A stretch of 64,000 bases of DNA, taken from contig JAPMXV010000031.1 in the NCBI GenBank assembly GCA_026936335.1, positions 124,001 through 188,000 on the forward strand. The letters are read 5' to 3'. The notes beneath the pieces are model-generated. The model ran no database searches, had not been told where the DNA came from, and worked only from the letters and a program-made list of their open reading frames with translations. Shown piece by piece: positions 1-12,229 of this stretch (within the stretch, counting starts at the first letter, position 1; each line of letters opens with the position of its first letter). A program made the position numbers and the translations under genes. The stretch is from Mantamonas sphyraenae. Lineage: Eukaryota; CRuMs; Mantamonadidae.

Positions 1-1
1 A

Positions 2-3000
2 CTGCAAGACGCGAGCGAATCGACCGATTCCGGGGGTGGCTCCTCCAGGCTCCGTCCACACCACCTGCTGCGCTCGAAGCGCCTGAATGATCCCTCGCTG
101 GTGCATTCTTCGTCCGTGCAGGCCGCAGAGCGCACGCGAGAGCTGGTGGAGAACTTTTACGCCGCTTCAGAGCATTCCAAGTCGTCGTCGCCTGTGGGTG
201 AGCAGCGCGCGTTCCGCATCCGTCGTCAGGAACACCAGACGCAGCAGCAGCTGATGGAAACACTGAACGAACAAGAAGAAGACGAGGACGAGGACGGCAG
301 CGATACAGTGACGAGGGCGAAGAAAGCGACAGCAGCAAAGACAGTGACGAAACGCCGCCACCTCCACCCCCTCCCCTCGAAGAAGACCCATTTGACGAAG
401 ACAAGGACTTGGATTGGGTGGAAGATCCCGAGGACAGCGTGGATGTGTGCAGTAGCAGCAGCAGCAGCAGCCGAGCGAGCAGCAGCGCAGATCTGCTTGC
501 TTCGGGCCTGCAAAAGGCTCACCCACATCTCCAGGTGCTGAAGTACGCCGGTCCTCAGTCGCCCAGCCTTGCAGACCCGCGCTTCAAAGCCCTCGCGGGC
601 ATACAATCACGCGATTCCGGAATCGCGGAGGGTGCGCGCAAGGCAAACCATGTGCGTGAGCATGTCGTTCAAGAGTACAAGGAGAATCACGAGGAGCAGG
701 ACGAAGGCACCGAGCACGAGCACGTTGTAGATGTCCTACAACAAGGAGACTCTGCCCTTGTGGAGGATGTCGACAAGTATGAAGAGGAGGATGATGAAGA
801 AGACGGAAGCGAGGACGGCCAAAGCGTGAAAAGCGAAGAAACGGTGCCTGTGCACCACCACTGGGTGGCGAGGATAGGCGAAGAAGGAGAGGGGGCGCAC
901 ACGCGAGACAGCATGGAGAGCCTGAGCATGTCCGCAGAGCCACGATCAGAGACAACGTTGCGTGATTTGACGGATGTGCCATCGAGCCCGTCGCACGATT
1001 TCGAGCTGGACACAAGCGCCGTGGTGGAGCAGGAGCAAGAGGAATTGAGCAAACGTCTCAAACGATCGCAGTCTGACCACAGCACCACGGATCTGGACTC
1101 TGTGCAGGAAGAGCTGTTGAAGGCGACACAGAGTGAGGCCATGTCTCACAACAACGCCTCACCTGCACGAGGGGGTAATGCGATCAAGGGCAAGCAAAAG
1201 AGCCCACTTCCGCCACGGCCGGTCAAGTCCCACAGCACACCTCTGCCAACCAAAGCATCGACACCCCCGTTGGTGACCGGCGTTTCCGAGGCGTCGCTGG
1301 TCACGGCATCGACAGAGCAAACAATGAGCAGTACGAGCAGCAGCAGCAGCAGCAGCAGCAGTGTGAGCGGACGTAGCAGCGTGACGAGTCGCACGACATC
1401 AACATCGGTCGATCTGAGCGAAGGCAGCCACCCGCGGCTGCGATCCCTGTCTGTTTTGGCGAGCAACCGAGACTCGGAGGAGCCCGAGCAGGTGTATGGG
1501 TCGTCGCGGAAGAGCAGCCAAGGCATACGCACATCGTCTGCGGGTCCCTCGCGTCCCGGATCGGTCGAGTCTGGGCGCGACCTTTCGCGTGGGTCTGGAC
1601 GCACACGCGCAGGGACCATCACGTCACTGAAGAACAAGAACGAGGTGGTCCACAGGCGCATTCAGCAGAGGCGCAAGTACAAGTTCCGCTGCGACAAGGA
1701 CAAGCGACAGCGCATCGAGTTTGAAGACTTTGCCATGGGTCTGTCTCTTATGACAAGCGAGCACGTGGCGCTGCACAACGCCAAGTACAACTTTGTGTTT
1801 CGCTTCTTTGACTACGACCTGGACGGCATCGTGGACGAAGACTCTGTGCAAGACCTGAGCTACACCCTGCTGATGTTTCTGGAACAGATGGGCTTCATCA
1901 CGTCGGAAGAAGTCAACGAAATGCTGGGCGCGTACCATCGCACAGAAGCGGACAAGGAGATGCAAGGCGACGGGGGGACGATGAACTTTGAGCAGTTCAA
2001 GCTGTTCTGCCAGCGCGACGAGCAGCAGCGTATACTGTCACTTTTCGGCCTGTTCTCATGTCTCTTTGAACAGTTGATGGCGTCTGTACAAACCACGAGC
2101 TATCTGGACGACAATGGCATGTCATTTGACGTCAAAAAGAGCGGGCCGCTGCGCATGCGTGGCCAGAACACGGGCGCTCTGTCGCGGTTTTGGTTTACCG
2201 TCGTGCCCGGGTATCTGATCAAGTACAACTCGAGGCTGGACACGACGCCCGTGACGATGTATTTGTTGCACCACGTTCACGTGGAAGAAGTGCCCTCGCT
2301 TAGCAGCCCGCACGCGTTTGCGTTTCGCATTCACACACCAAAGCTGTCGCGCACGCTTGTGGCGTACACGGAGGAGGAGATGTACGAGTGGATCAGCACG
2401 CTGCAAACAGAGAGCCAGTTCCAGAATCCGCACCACTCCTTCGGGCGAGTGCACAACTGCGTCAATGTGCGCTGGTTTGTGGACGGCGCAGACACGTACC
2501 AAGCCATGGCGGATGTGCTGCGTGCAGCAGAGCAGGAAATCTTTATTGCCGACTGGTTCCTGTCACCCGAGGTGTACCTGAACAGGGACGAAGACGCGCA
2601 GTACAGTGACAGGTTGGACATGATTCTGAAGGAGCGTGCAGAGGCTGGGGTGCGTGTGTACGTGTTGCTGTGGAGCGAGACGCCGATTGTGATGCAGCTG
2701 AGCAACGGCAACGCACGCAGCAAGCTGGAGTCGCTGCACAGTAACATCCGCGTGATGGTGCACGCGCCGCTGAATCTGAACCAGAAAATGTGGTCTCATC
2801 ATCAGAAGATTGTGTGCGTGGACCAGATGACAGCGTTTGTGGGTGGTTTGGACATGTGCTTCGGCAGGTACGACACGCAAACGCACAGACTGGTAGACTC
2901 GTGCCACCTGGCGACGACTTGGCCGGGCAAGGATTACTACAATCCGTCATACGCGCCGATGCAAGGGGTCCACCTGCCCTATGTGGACAACATCGATCGC

Positions 3001-4167
3001 ACCATGATCCCGCGCATGCCGTGGCACGATGTGCACACGCGAGTAGACGGCGGTCCTGCCCACGACGTGGCCATCAATTTCATTCAGAGGTGGAACCATC
3101 ATCGACAGGAGCCACCCAACGTCAACGGAGGCTACAGCGCATTGATTCCACACTATGTGCGCTTCCAAAATTCTGGGCCGATGACGTGCCAGGTCGTGCG
3201 GTCGCTGGGCGACTGGGCTGGCAACGGGTTCCAAGACGACGAAGCATCCGTGCTGAATGCGTATGTGGCCGCCATCCTGGGCGCAGAACACTTTGTCTAC
3301 ATCGAACAACAGTTCTTTGTGTCTGACACGTGTGGCGGCGGCGTGACAAACCGCATCGCGTCTGTGTTGTACAAACGAATCTGTCAGGCCATCGAAGCCA
3401 AGCAGCGCTTCCGTGTGATTGTGGTGTTGCCCGTACACCCAGAGGGCAACTTTGTGACCGACGCTGCCGTGCGCAACATCATGTACTGGCAGTATCGCAC
3501 CATCTACAAGGGTGAGAGTTCCATCATCCAGCGTCTGCACGAGGAGCATCCACGCGTGCGACCTGAGGCGTACATTACTTTCCACTCGCTTCGCACCTAC
3601 GATGTGCTCAACAACGTGCCCGTGAGTGAGCAAGTGTACGTGCACTCCAAGTTGATGATTGTAGACGACCGCACGGTGATCATGGGCAGTGCAAACATCA
3701 ACGATCGCAGCATGTTGGGCGGACGCGACAGCGAAATTGCCGTGGTGGTGCGCAGCACCGATGGCAGCGAAGACGTTGTGCAGAGCGTCATAGACAGCAA
3801 CGTGTACATGGTGTCGGACTATGCGCACACCCTGCGATGTACGCTGTGGGCAGAGCATCTGGGTTTGGATCCCACCGAACACTACAACCTCATCCAAGAT
3901 CCGGTTTGCGACGAGACGTACGAGCGCATCTGGCAGGCCACGTCACGCAACAACACCATTGCCTACCACCAGGTGTTTCCTTGGGTCCCTGATGACACCA
4001 TCGAAAGCTTTGCCGAGCTCAACTCGGTGGACAAGGTCCCTGTGAACATCGAGCAGCTACAATACGTCCGCGGCCAGCTGACAGACTATCCTCGACGATT
4101 TCTTATGGACGAGAAGCTGGACGAGAACATCCATGGGATGATGTTGGACAAACAGTTGTTTCAGTAA
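2..4167 (+). CDS. PLD: Phospholipase D (EF-hand, PH, two HKD motifs), 5' end missing
   Basis: Cleaves phosphatidylcholine-type lipids to phosphatidic acid at membranes. Seen: a long acidic/Ser-rich N-terminus, an EF-hand-like region (about 1690-2010, loop DYDLDGIVDEDS), a PH domain (about 2128-2430), then two catalytic HKD motifs, HQKIVCVD at 2800-2823 and HSKLMIVD at 3643-3666 followed by GSANINDRS. Stop TAA at 4165-4167. The reading frame is continuous from about 300 to the stop, but there is no ATG at its 5' end (the first possible codon at 409 is TTG). Upstream coding continues in another frame from base 2, so a single-base frame break lies near 285-305. The true start is outside the window. 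Tail-to-tail with rotatin, 20 bp apart. The family call is secure; the N-terminus is not. Confidence 0.93.
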
Positions 4168-4187
4168 AGCGTCAAAAAACACACTTT

Positions 4188-7100
4188 TCACACACGCCCG
4201 CCAAAGTCCACGCTGCGCACCAGCAGCGCCAGCATTTCCAACACATAGCGCACGTGCCACAACTCCTTCTTGTCGTCGGGTACGTCGTCCAATGCACCCG
4301 ACATGGCTTCCAGATGTTCACTTGCCAGCTCCGCGTGCGAGTCTTGGTTGTCGTCCACAAACCGCATGACCTTCCCAGCCACCGCGCCACCATCCTCTTG
4401 GTTCTCCTTTTCGCCATCCGACAAAGTCGTGGTGTGGTTCCCCGAAGCGCCAGTGCTGCTTCGTTTCAGCACAGCACTGTGGACGTTCTGCAACACGCTG
4501 AACCGCAGGGAGCCGGATTGCATCTCAAGCGGGTAGCGAGTCTGCAGGCCAGCAAACACATCAGCCTCCACCTCCAGGAGCTGCTTGACGCTAAACTGCT
4601 TCTTGAATTGCACCTTGCCCTTTTGGTTGTTGTGGAGCAGCGCCCACAACGCCGACACCGCGTACGCTTTGACACGCACATCGGGCCAGCAGAGGCAACG
4701 CATGAGACAGGGCAAGGCACGATCGTTGCACAGAAAGTGGGTCTTGTTGTCGCCCAAATGGACGAGGTTGCGAATTAGGAGCGCAACACTGGCGACCAGC
4801 TCGCAATCGTCGCCGCTTTCGCTGTCTGCGTTTTCCACCACGTCCAGAAGGTTGTCCAGTGTGCCTCTGCTCTGCATGATGTACGCCTGCGCCTGTGTGT
4901 GGAAGCTCATGTTCACCAGCAACTCCAGGATGGACAGCTGCGAGGCAACGCTGACTCTGCTCTTGGGTCCGATGGCAGGCAGGCAGTCGTCCGGGAAGCG
5001 GTCTTTGAGCATGTAGTTCAGACATTCGCTGTTTTCCACTGTGCATCCCAGCACACCGTAGGCCTGTTTGAGCAGAACGCGGCTGTTTCCTCCGTTCTTG
5101 CGCACAAGTGTCATCAGGAGCTTGAGTAGGCATCGCTGCGATGTGCTCGCACGTCGCATGGTATTTCCCTGCGATGACTGCGAATCTTCGGGTGTGTTGC
5201 CACCCTTCGCACCCGCCATACTGCTGCTGCCCGTGCCGCTGCTTGTGCCTTCGCCCGCTGCGCTCTCCTTGTCGCGCAGCGACGCCAGCACCACGCTGCG
5301 CTTCTCCTTGGCAGTCATGCTTGCCAAAAAGGTGCTCTTTGTGCGCTGGCTCTGTGCTGCATAGTTCTGCAGCACTCCCAGAAGCTCGCTCATGAGCGCG
5401 GTTTCGCCAGCACACACAGTCCAGCATGTCATCATCACCACCGCCAGGTTTTGACGCACCGCTTCTTGCCGTGCTTCATCGCTGTCATACAGCAGATTGC
5501 GCAGCAGATTCAGCGTCAGCAGCATGTCGCGCAGGTAAAACTGCTTCTGTGCATCCTCACCACCCCACAGCGTGGAGGTGGCATTGGATCCCAATCTGCC
5601 CTTGGTCCCAGCATGTGCGCTGCGGGCGCGCCCGTGAGCCATGTGTTTGTCCAGGCCGACGGCACGGACTTCGGCAGCAAGCGTGTGCAAACGGTGCAGC
5701 AGTACACGCATCAGCCCTTGCTGCAGTGCATACTTTGTTGCCGTGCTGCTGATGGACAACAACGAGCTCATGGTTGCACTCACAATGCGTCGCTTGTCCT
5801 CGAGCTGCTGCACGGCTGCGGCCACTGTTTGGGCGCTGGTCGACTCGTGCCTGCGTGCACTCAAGTGGCCCATCTCGCCGGCAAGCCTTGCAGCTGCCTC
5901 GTGTTTCTCCGCCGTCACGATGAGAAAGTGATGCAGCGTGCCCTGGTCGTCATATGCGTTGAAGAACTCGGCGTACATCTGCAGCAATTCGCTGCACAGT
6001 TCCGTGGACGATCCCGAAGCGTCCATCGACGCACGCAATGCGTCTGTCTCCACGCGGCGGCTTTCGATGCGCGACAGCGGGTCTCCGATGCGCAGCAGGG
6101 AGCCAATCAGGCGGCAGAAGGAAATCTTCAGCGTCTGCTGGCCTGCCGCATTGCACTGCGCCAGGTTGCGCGTAAGCACCGTTGTCATGTGATGCCTCTG
6201 AGTGCCATTGCCGTCCTTGCTGCTCTCACCATCGCTCAGGAGTGTCGTGATGCCGCGGAAGCTGCTGTCCGTGCGGTAGTTTACGATCAGGCGCTTGATG
6301 GAATCGCTGCGGTACATCAGGTTCGTCAGGATGTTGGTCACGATGGACTTGATGTTGAGGAACATCTTCCAGCTGACTGTGTCTTCGGTGCGCAGTTCGC
6401 TCAAGCCACTGACGACACTTGCGGTCACGCTGCCAGAGAACGACGACCTCCTGTCGCTCTGGTCGCGGCCTCCTGCGTGCCGCAACAGGTTGTCTGCGTG
6501 ACCGGTGCCTACCAGCTCCTCCTGATCGTACCCTTCGGCCAGGATGTTCATGAGGCGTGGCACCAGATCGGTGCACTTGACAAAGTATTCGCGCAGATGC
6601 AGATTCTCCACAAACACAAACTCCAACAGCTCCAGCAGGTTCTTGCGGCACTCGGAAACGTGTGCCACGTTGAATTGTGTCCACTGGTTGATCTCTTCGC
6701 GCCGCGTGTACTCCATGAGCGTGGTCGGGTGGCCGAGGCGGAACTCGCTCTCCATGCGGTGGAAGTCGTCTTCGTCCAGCAGCTCCTTGCCGTAAAGCTG
6801 CATGTACAGCTCAGCGCGCTTTGCTCTGTGTGTGCGCACATCTGTCAATTGGATGAGCACGGGCCAAAGATCCAGCTGGAAGAGGATGCCAATCACGTGG
6901 TTCGGCGCCACCACAACCAGGTTGCGAATCATCGATGTCATCATCTGCAGGTACACGGGTGACGTATGCACACTTTCCAGCACCTTGGGCAGGTGCTGAA
7001 AGAAGCGGTTGTCTCTCAGAGCCACCAGCATGCGAGCGACGAGTCGGTCTCCGTCATCTCCCTCCCCGTCCTCCTCCTCCTCCTCGCGTGCTGCCTCGCT

Positions 7101-10100
7101 GTCCTCTGCTCCCTGTTGGTTCTCCTTCTCGGCCTGGCTCCTGGTCTGGTCGCATGCGCACGACGTGCACACAGGCTTCGGAAAGGCGTACAAGGAGGGC
7201 CAGCGCCTCTCGACGCGCAGCATAGCATTCGCCGGCGTCAAAGATGCAGGTGAAGACCATGTCGAGCAGCTGGCCCGAGATGGGTTCACCTTCGTGCAGA
7301 TGCGATGTCACATCCAGGGAGAGGTCGTCGGAAATGGTCAGGTGGGCGCCAGTGGGGATCGAATTGGCCAGCAAGCCGTAGGCTGCGGCACGCAAGATGC
7401 TTTCACGCGAGTGAAGCATAAAGTGAAGCCAGCTGAGCTGCGTGCGTGCGTGTTTGCTGTCGTTGACCCAGCAAAAGCCGCCACAGACATTGCTAACGTT
7501 GCGCAATGTGGCGACCGCGAGTCGAAACAGTTGCTTGGAACGAAAGTGGTGGTCGTTGACGCGTGTGTTGGCCAGCACATGCAACAAAGTGTGCACCAGA
7601 CCGCGCACCTGTGCGTTTTCGCGCACAGAGGCGGCCATGACTCGCTTGTGCATGTTGCTCGCAGCGACCGCAGCCGCCCACGTAGGCACGCTGGTGATGC
7701 GCAACAACACCTGCAGGGCCGCAATCTGCATGGGATAGTCCGTGTACTCCGGTGCGCAGCCGATGTAGTCACGACACAGCGTGTGCACGAGTTTCGTGTG
7801 CTGCACGAGGCGCGGAACACACCACGCTCGATCGAAATCAATGAACGCTTTGAGAAAGCACAGCAGAGCGTAGCGCAGGGAGCGGCGCTGCACTCGTTTT
7901 GTGTCGGTGTTAAGCGTCATTTGCTGGGCAAAGGCGTCGTCGTCGCCGCCCCCGGCCGCTTGTGGCACGTACACCATGTCTTTGACGCGCAATTCGTCAA
8001 AGCGATCCAGCACAGGCAGCATGATCTCCTTCACAGAGGCCATGAGCGAGCGCAGGGAGGTTCGTGACAAGCACATGGATGCAACTTGATCCCGATCGAT
8101 GTTCTCCAGCATTTCGTCGTGCGACAACGAGAGAAGAGTGTCCAGGAAGTGCAGAATTGCGGCCAGGGCCTCGTCGTCCTGTTGGCATGTCGGCGTGGTG
8201 GTCAGCATGCGCTCAAAGCCGTACACCCAGTCCACGTGTTCACGCACTGCCAGCAGCGAGTGCATCGTCTGTGTATGAAACACCATGTACACAGAGCGCA
8301 GCTGTGTGATCAGACTGTACAGTTCCTTGTGTGAGCGCAAGTACGTGGCGCTTTCCATCAGGTGCTGCGCCACCGTGGCTGGATTCAGGCGGAACACAAG
8401 CTGGGCCCCCTGCCGAAAGTCTGCGTCCTGATTTACCGCCTGTTGCTGGTGCTGTCCCTGCACAGCCTGTGCACCCTGGCCACCCCGAGCCGCGGCTTCA
8501 GAGTGTCCCTCCTGATCGAATCGCATCAGTGAACCCACCGACGAGACGTCGTCATCGTCGTCAGCGTCGTTCCTTGATCGCGATTGCCCTGTATTACCCG
8601 TGATCTGCAGATCCTCCTGCGCCGAATGCAGGTCCTCCAGGGCGTAGTCGGACAAAACGATGACCTGTTCGCGCAGCTTGCGCTGAGCCGCATCTGCCTC
8701 ACGCCAGGTCGAATTCCCTGAGGTGTCCGAGTTGTCATCGTCGTCAAGCCATTGTGCAGCTGTGCTCACGTGCTCGTGCGACTCGCCACTCATGACGGCC
8801 ATGATCATGCGCTTCTGAAGTAGCGTGTGTGCAACCTGCGATTGCCATGCAGGCACCTGCAGGCCGTGTCCGCTACGAGTGTCAAACACACGCACATCCA
8901 GGACCTCTTCCAACAGGAAGCGGGAAGCAAAGACATTGGGCACGTGCAGCGGATATGCGTCGTTGTCTGGTGCAACAGGAGCGTCATCCGCTACCTCGCC
9001 GTTGTCTTGGCTGCTCGCTTCCCACAGCAATTGCTCCTGCTTGCGGAACTGTTTGCGGCGGTCCACCGCCGCGTACAGGTCGCGCGGGAGGAAGCACCAC
9101 ATGGCCAGGATGCGTGCAACTTCCAAGCGCACGTTCCCATCTGTGTGAAACACAAACGGCAGCCACTGATGGACAATTGGCAACTGACCGAGCGAGCCCG
9201 CACCAAACAGCACGGGACGCATGACGTGGCTGTTCTCCTGCAGCAGCATGCGAAACAGGCGCAAAGCGGGCCACAAAAGCGCCTCTGACGAGGCTGAGGA
9301 AGAAGGGGACACGCAGCCGAGCAGCTCTTCCAGGAGGCGCTCGAGAAAGTCAGGCTCCGCGGTGATGATGGATGCAAACGAGGGCTCGTTCACAAGCAAG
9401 GTGACCAGTTGATCGAGCGACGACAGGCGAAGTGCATCCTCAAGGTACACATCCATAAACATGTCGATGAGCTGCTGGACCTCCTTTGCCTTGAATCGCG
9501 TGCTTGCCACGGATCGGCGCTTGCTGCGCTCGGCATCCAACGACAGGAGCCGCTCGGGAAAGGAGAACGGGTCCTGTGTGATGGAGGACTGTGCTTGGTC
9601 GTACTGCGTATGCAGAAAGACATCGATGCCCGAATAGTTGGCAAGGAGGCTGTTTGCAGACCACGCACGCACCCAGGGGGCGCCGTGGAAGAGACCACGC
9701 AACCACATGCCCAGCTGCTGTCTTTCGATGTACACGTTGAGTTCGGAATGGCGCGAGTGCAGCGGATGCAGCGTGTGGTTGAGAACGGCGAGGATGGAGG
9801 CTGCTCGTTCGTCGTCCTGCTGCAGGTGCGGGTCGGCAATGTACAGTTGCAGCAGGGGCACCATGGGAAGAAGCACCGGTACCAGCTTCTCCCGGGTGGT
9901 TATTTTGCACAGCAGCTGCAGGATCTCCAGCGCAGCCGCGCTGGTGCTCTGGTCGTCCAGGCCGTAGCGCACCACGTGGTACAGCACATCCGGGTCCATC
10001 AGGTACCACTTGACAAAGTACATGATCGACTGGAAAGCCTGCTTGCGTTCGTCCAGCGAGTGTTGCGAGCCATTGGATGCGGTTGATGACGGCGACGTTG

Positions 10101-12120
10101 CCCCAGGCTCGGCCCCGTCTTGTTGCTCTTCCTGTTGCTGCTGTTGCTGCTGCTGATCGAACAGAAACATTTCCGCAGGCTCGAGGAGATGGTGGACGAT
10201 AAGTTCGTATGTGGTTTGGCGAATTGTAAGCTCGGGAAAGTCGAGCAGGGTAAGCAGGAGCGAGAGGGAGCGATGAAACACGTCCAGGCGCTCGTCCATG
10301 GCGACATCGGCAGGTTCGATGCAACAGAGAGTGAGGAGGCGCTCGGGGATGTCTGCTCGAGGGCTGTACTGAAGACCCGGGAGGGCGTCCTCGAGGAGCT
10401 GCAACTTGGCTTTCGTTTGCAGGCGGTCATAGGTGCCATTGGCAGCACTAATGCTTCGGTTTGCTGCGTCCACATTGTCGTACGCCTGCATGTACTCGGG
10501 CTTGAGGACGCGCAGCATGGGCACAATCTGCTCGCGAACGTGTGGGCGAGCAATGGCGAGGTATTCGTTCATCACCAGGTTGGCCAGCAGGTCGACAATA
10601 GAGGGCGGGATGACGCTGCTTACTTGACGGAGGACATTGAGGGGCCAGCATCGCAGCTGGAGTAGCAGCAGCTCCACAATGCCAAAGACGACGGGGTCGT
10701 GCAGCAACTCGTGTTGGTGCACAGTCAGCACCTGTTGGAAAATGTACAAATATTGCTTGAGGTTCTGCACCTCGACGAGAAGGACAGCATCCGCCTTGTC
10801 TTTGTCCAGCATGACGTTCTCCTGACGCAAAAAGGGCACGAGGTCGCGGCACAGTTCCAGAATCGGCTGGACACGTTGGCGAACCTTGAGCAGAGGTAGC
10901 ACGTTGACATAGATCAGATGTGCAGCAACACACGCAGGCAAAGCCCCGTGCGAGTGGGCACTGGACTGCGGCGCTGGATAGTTGTCAACGGTGGGCACGT
11001 GCACCTCCTCGTCTCTGTGGGTCTCCTCCTCCTCCGATTCCAACCCATCTGATGCACCAGAGGCTGCACCAGAAGAAACCGACGACGACGAAGAAGATGC
11101 GGTGGCGCGGCGTGTGCTGGAGGCGAGGGTGACCTGCCCTGCGGTGCGGTAGTTGGCGTTGTTGAGCAGGCGCAAGGAGGAGCGCATGCCGAGGACAATC
11201 TGGTGAAAGACAGCAGCGGTCTGCAGCTCCAAGTAGCAGTCCTCAGTGGGGGTCAGGAGATCGAGAAGTGACGTGAGGACCTCGGGCCGCTGCAGGACGA
11301 CCTCGGCGGGAAAATCGTGCAGGATGTGTGTCTGCAGGGTGGTGAGGCAATCGAATACCACCTGTGCGTCGTGAAGCTTGAGTTTGACGCTGATTTCAAA
11401 GAAAAACTGTTCGTCCTGGCGGCTGAGGGCAATGGCCGGGAAGCGCCAGCCTTTGTCCTGGGCGCGCTGGACCAAAGATTTGCTCTTTGTCGCGCGCGCC
11501 GTGCGGGCCTTCTTGTTGCCCTCCTCAAACTTTTCGACGGCCAGGGCGGCTTGTGCACGTTGCATACGCATGGGGTCGTTCTCGACCACGGTGGCGTATT
11601 GGTCTGTTGTGTAGCCGCGCAGCAGATAGCCAGCCTCGAACCGTTCCTTGTCCGAGCCCGGCGTGGGGGCATCGTGAGGGACGACGCCATCTGCAGCCTC
11701 CTTGGTAAGCTGTGCTTGGTCCTTCTCTGTGTCGGTGGCCAGCACTGTGGTGACAATCTGCTCGACAAAGGGCTCCAGGTAGGCCTGGGACAAATTGGCG
11801 CGCAGTTCCTGCAGAAACTGCAAGCCGCCCACCTGCACAAAGCGGTTGCAGCCCAGCGGGTGCTGGACTATCGAGTGCAGAAGCGACAAGGCTTCCATTT
11901 GCATGGGTGGCGTGTCAAAGTTGAACCATTGCAACAGGCGTGTGACTACGTCCGTCTGGTTGTTTTCGTCGTTGCACAGCACCAGGTCGTTCACTGTGAA
12001 CAGCTTGGATTCCACCTTGAACAAGATGTTCTTCAACGCACGTGTGCGTACGTCCGCCAACTCGTGGCCGAGCTTGCGAATGAGGCCTACGCGCGGGTCC
12101 TGGTCGGAGGCGACGGACAT
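4188..12120 (-). CDS. RTTN: Rotatin homologue (basal body/centriole ARM-repeat protein), one frame break
   Basis: Rotatin is a large ARM-repeat protein needed for centriole and basal-body assembly. The N-terminus (start ATG at 12118-12120) carries the family signature GLIRKLGHELADVRTRALK followed by a helix set ending in LLQWFNF, closely matching animal rotatin. The rest is helical repeat, with acidic and poly-Gln inserts (poly-Q near 10120-10165), about 2,600 residues against about 2,200 in human. Two long reading frames cover it: 12120 down to about 7150 and about 7170 down to the TGA at 4188. They overlap, and the switch falls between LVRLSEACVHVV and an acidic linker. A 32-nt GT..AG stretch there would create a TGA, so I treat it as a 1-nt break rather than an intron. 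An upstream in-frame GTG at 12159 is not needed. Confidence 0.9.
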
Positions 12121-12229
12121 GTTCTCTGTTGGCGCCACATGGGCAAGCGCTGTGTGCACTCACCCATCCTCATCCTTTATCATCATTTCTCATCACACAC
12201 TTTGCCTTTGTCTTCCCACTCCCTTCAAG

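Noticed and set aside
198-229. 32-nt intron in phospholipase D
   Set aside because: Has GTGAGC and CAG ends and fixes the frame, but is two to three times shorter than every well-supported intron in the window.
409-411. TTG as start of a 1,252-residue phospholipase D
   Set aside because: Coding sequence clearly continues upstream in both quality and composition; no ATG is present and TTG starts are not expected in a nuclear gene.
5451-6962. 503-codon plus-strand frame opposite rotatin
   Set aside because: Mirror of the rotatin coding frame with no independent features.
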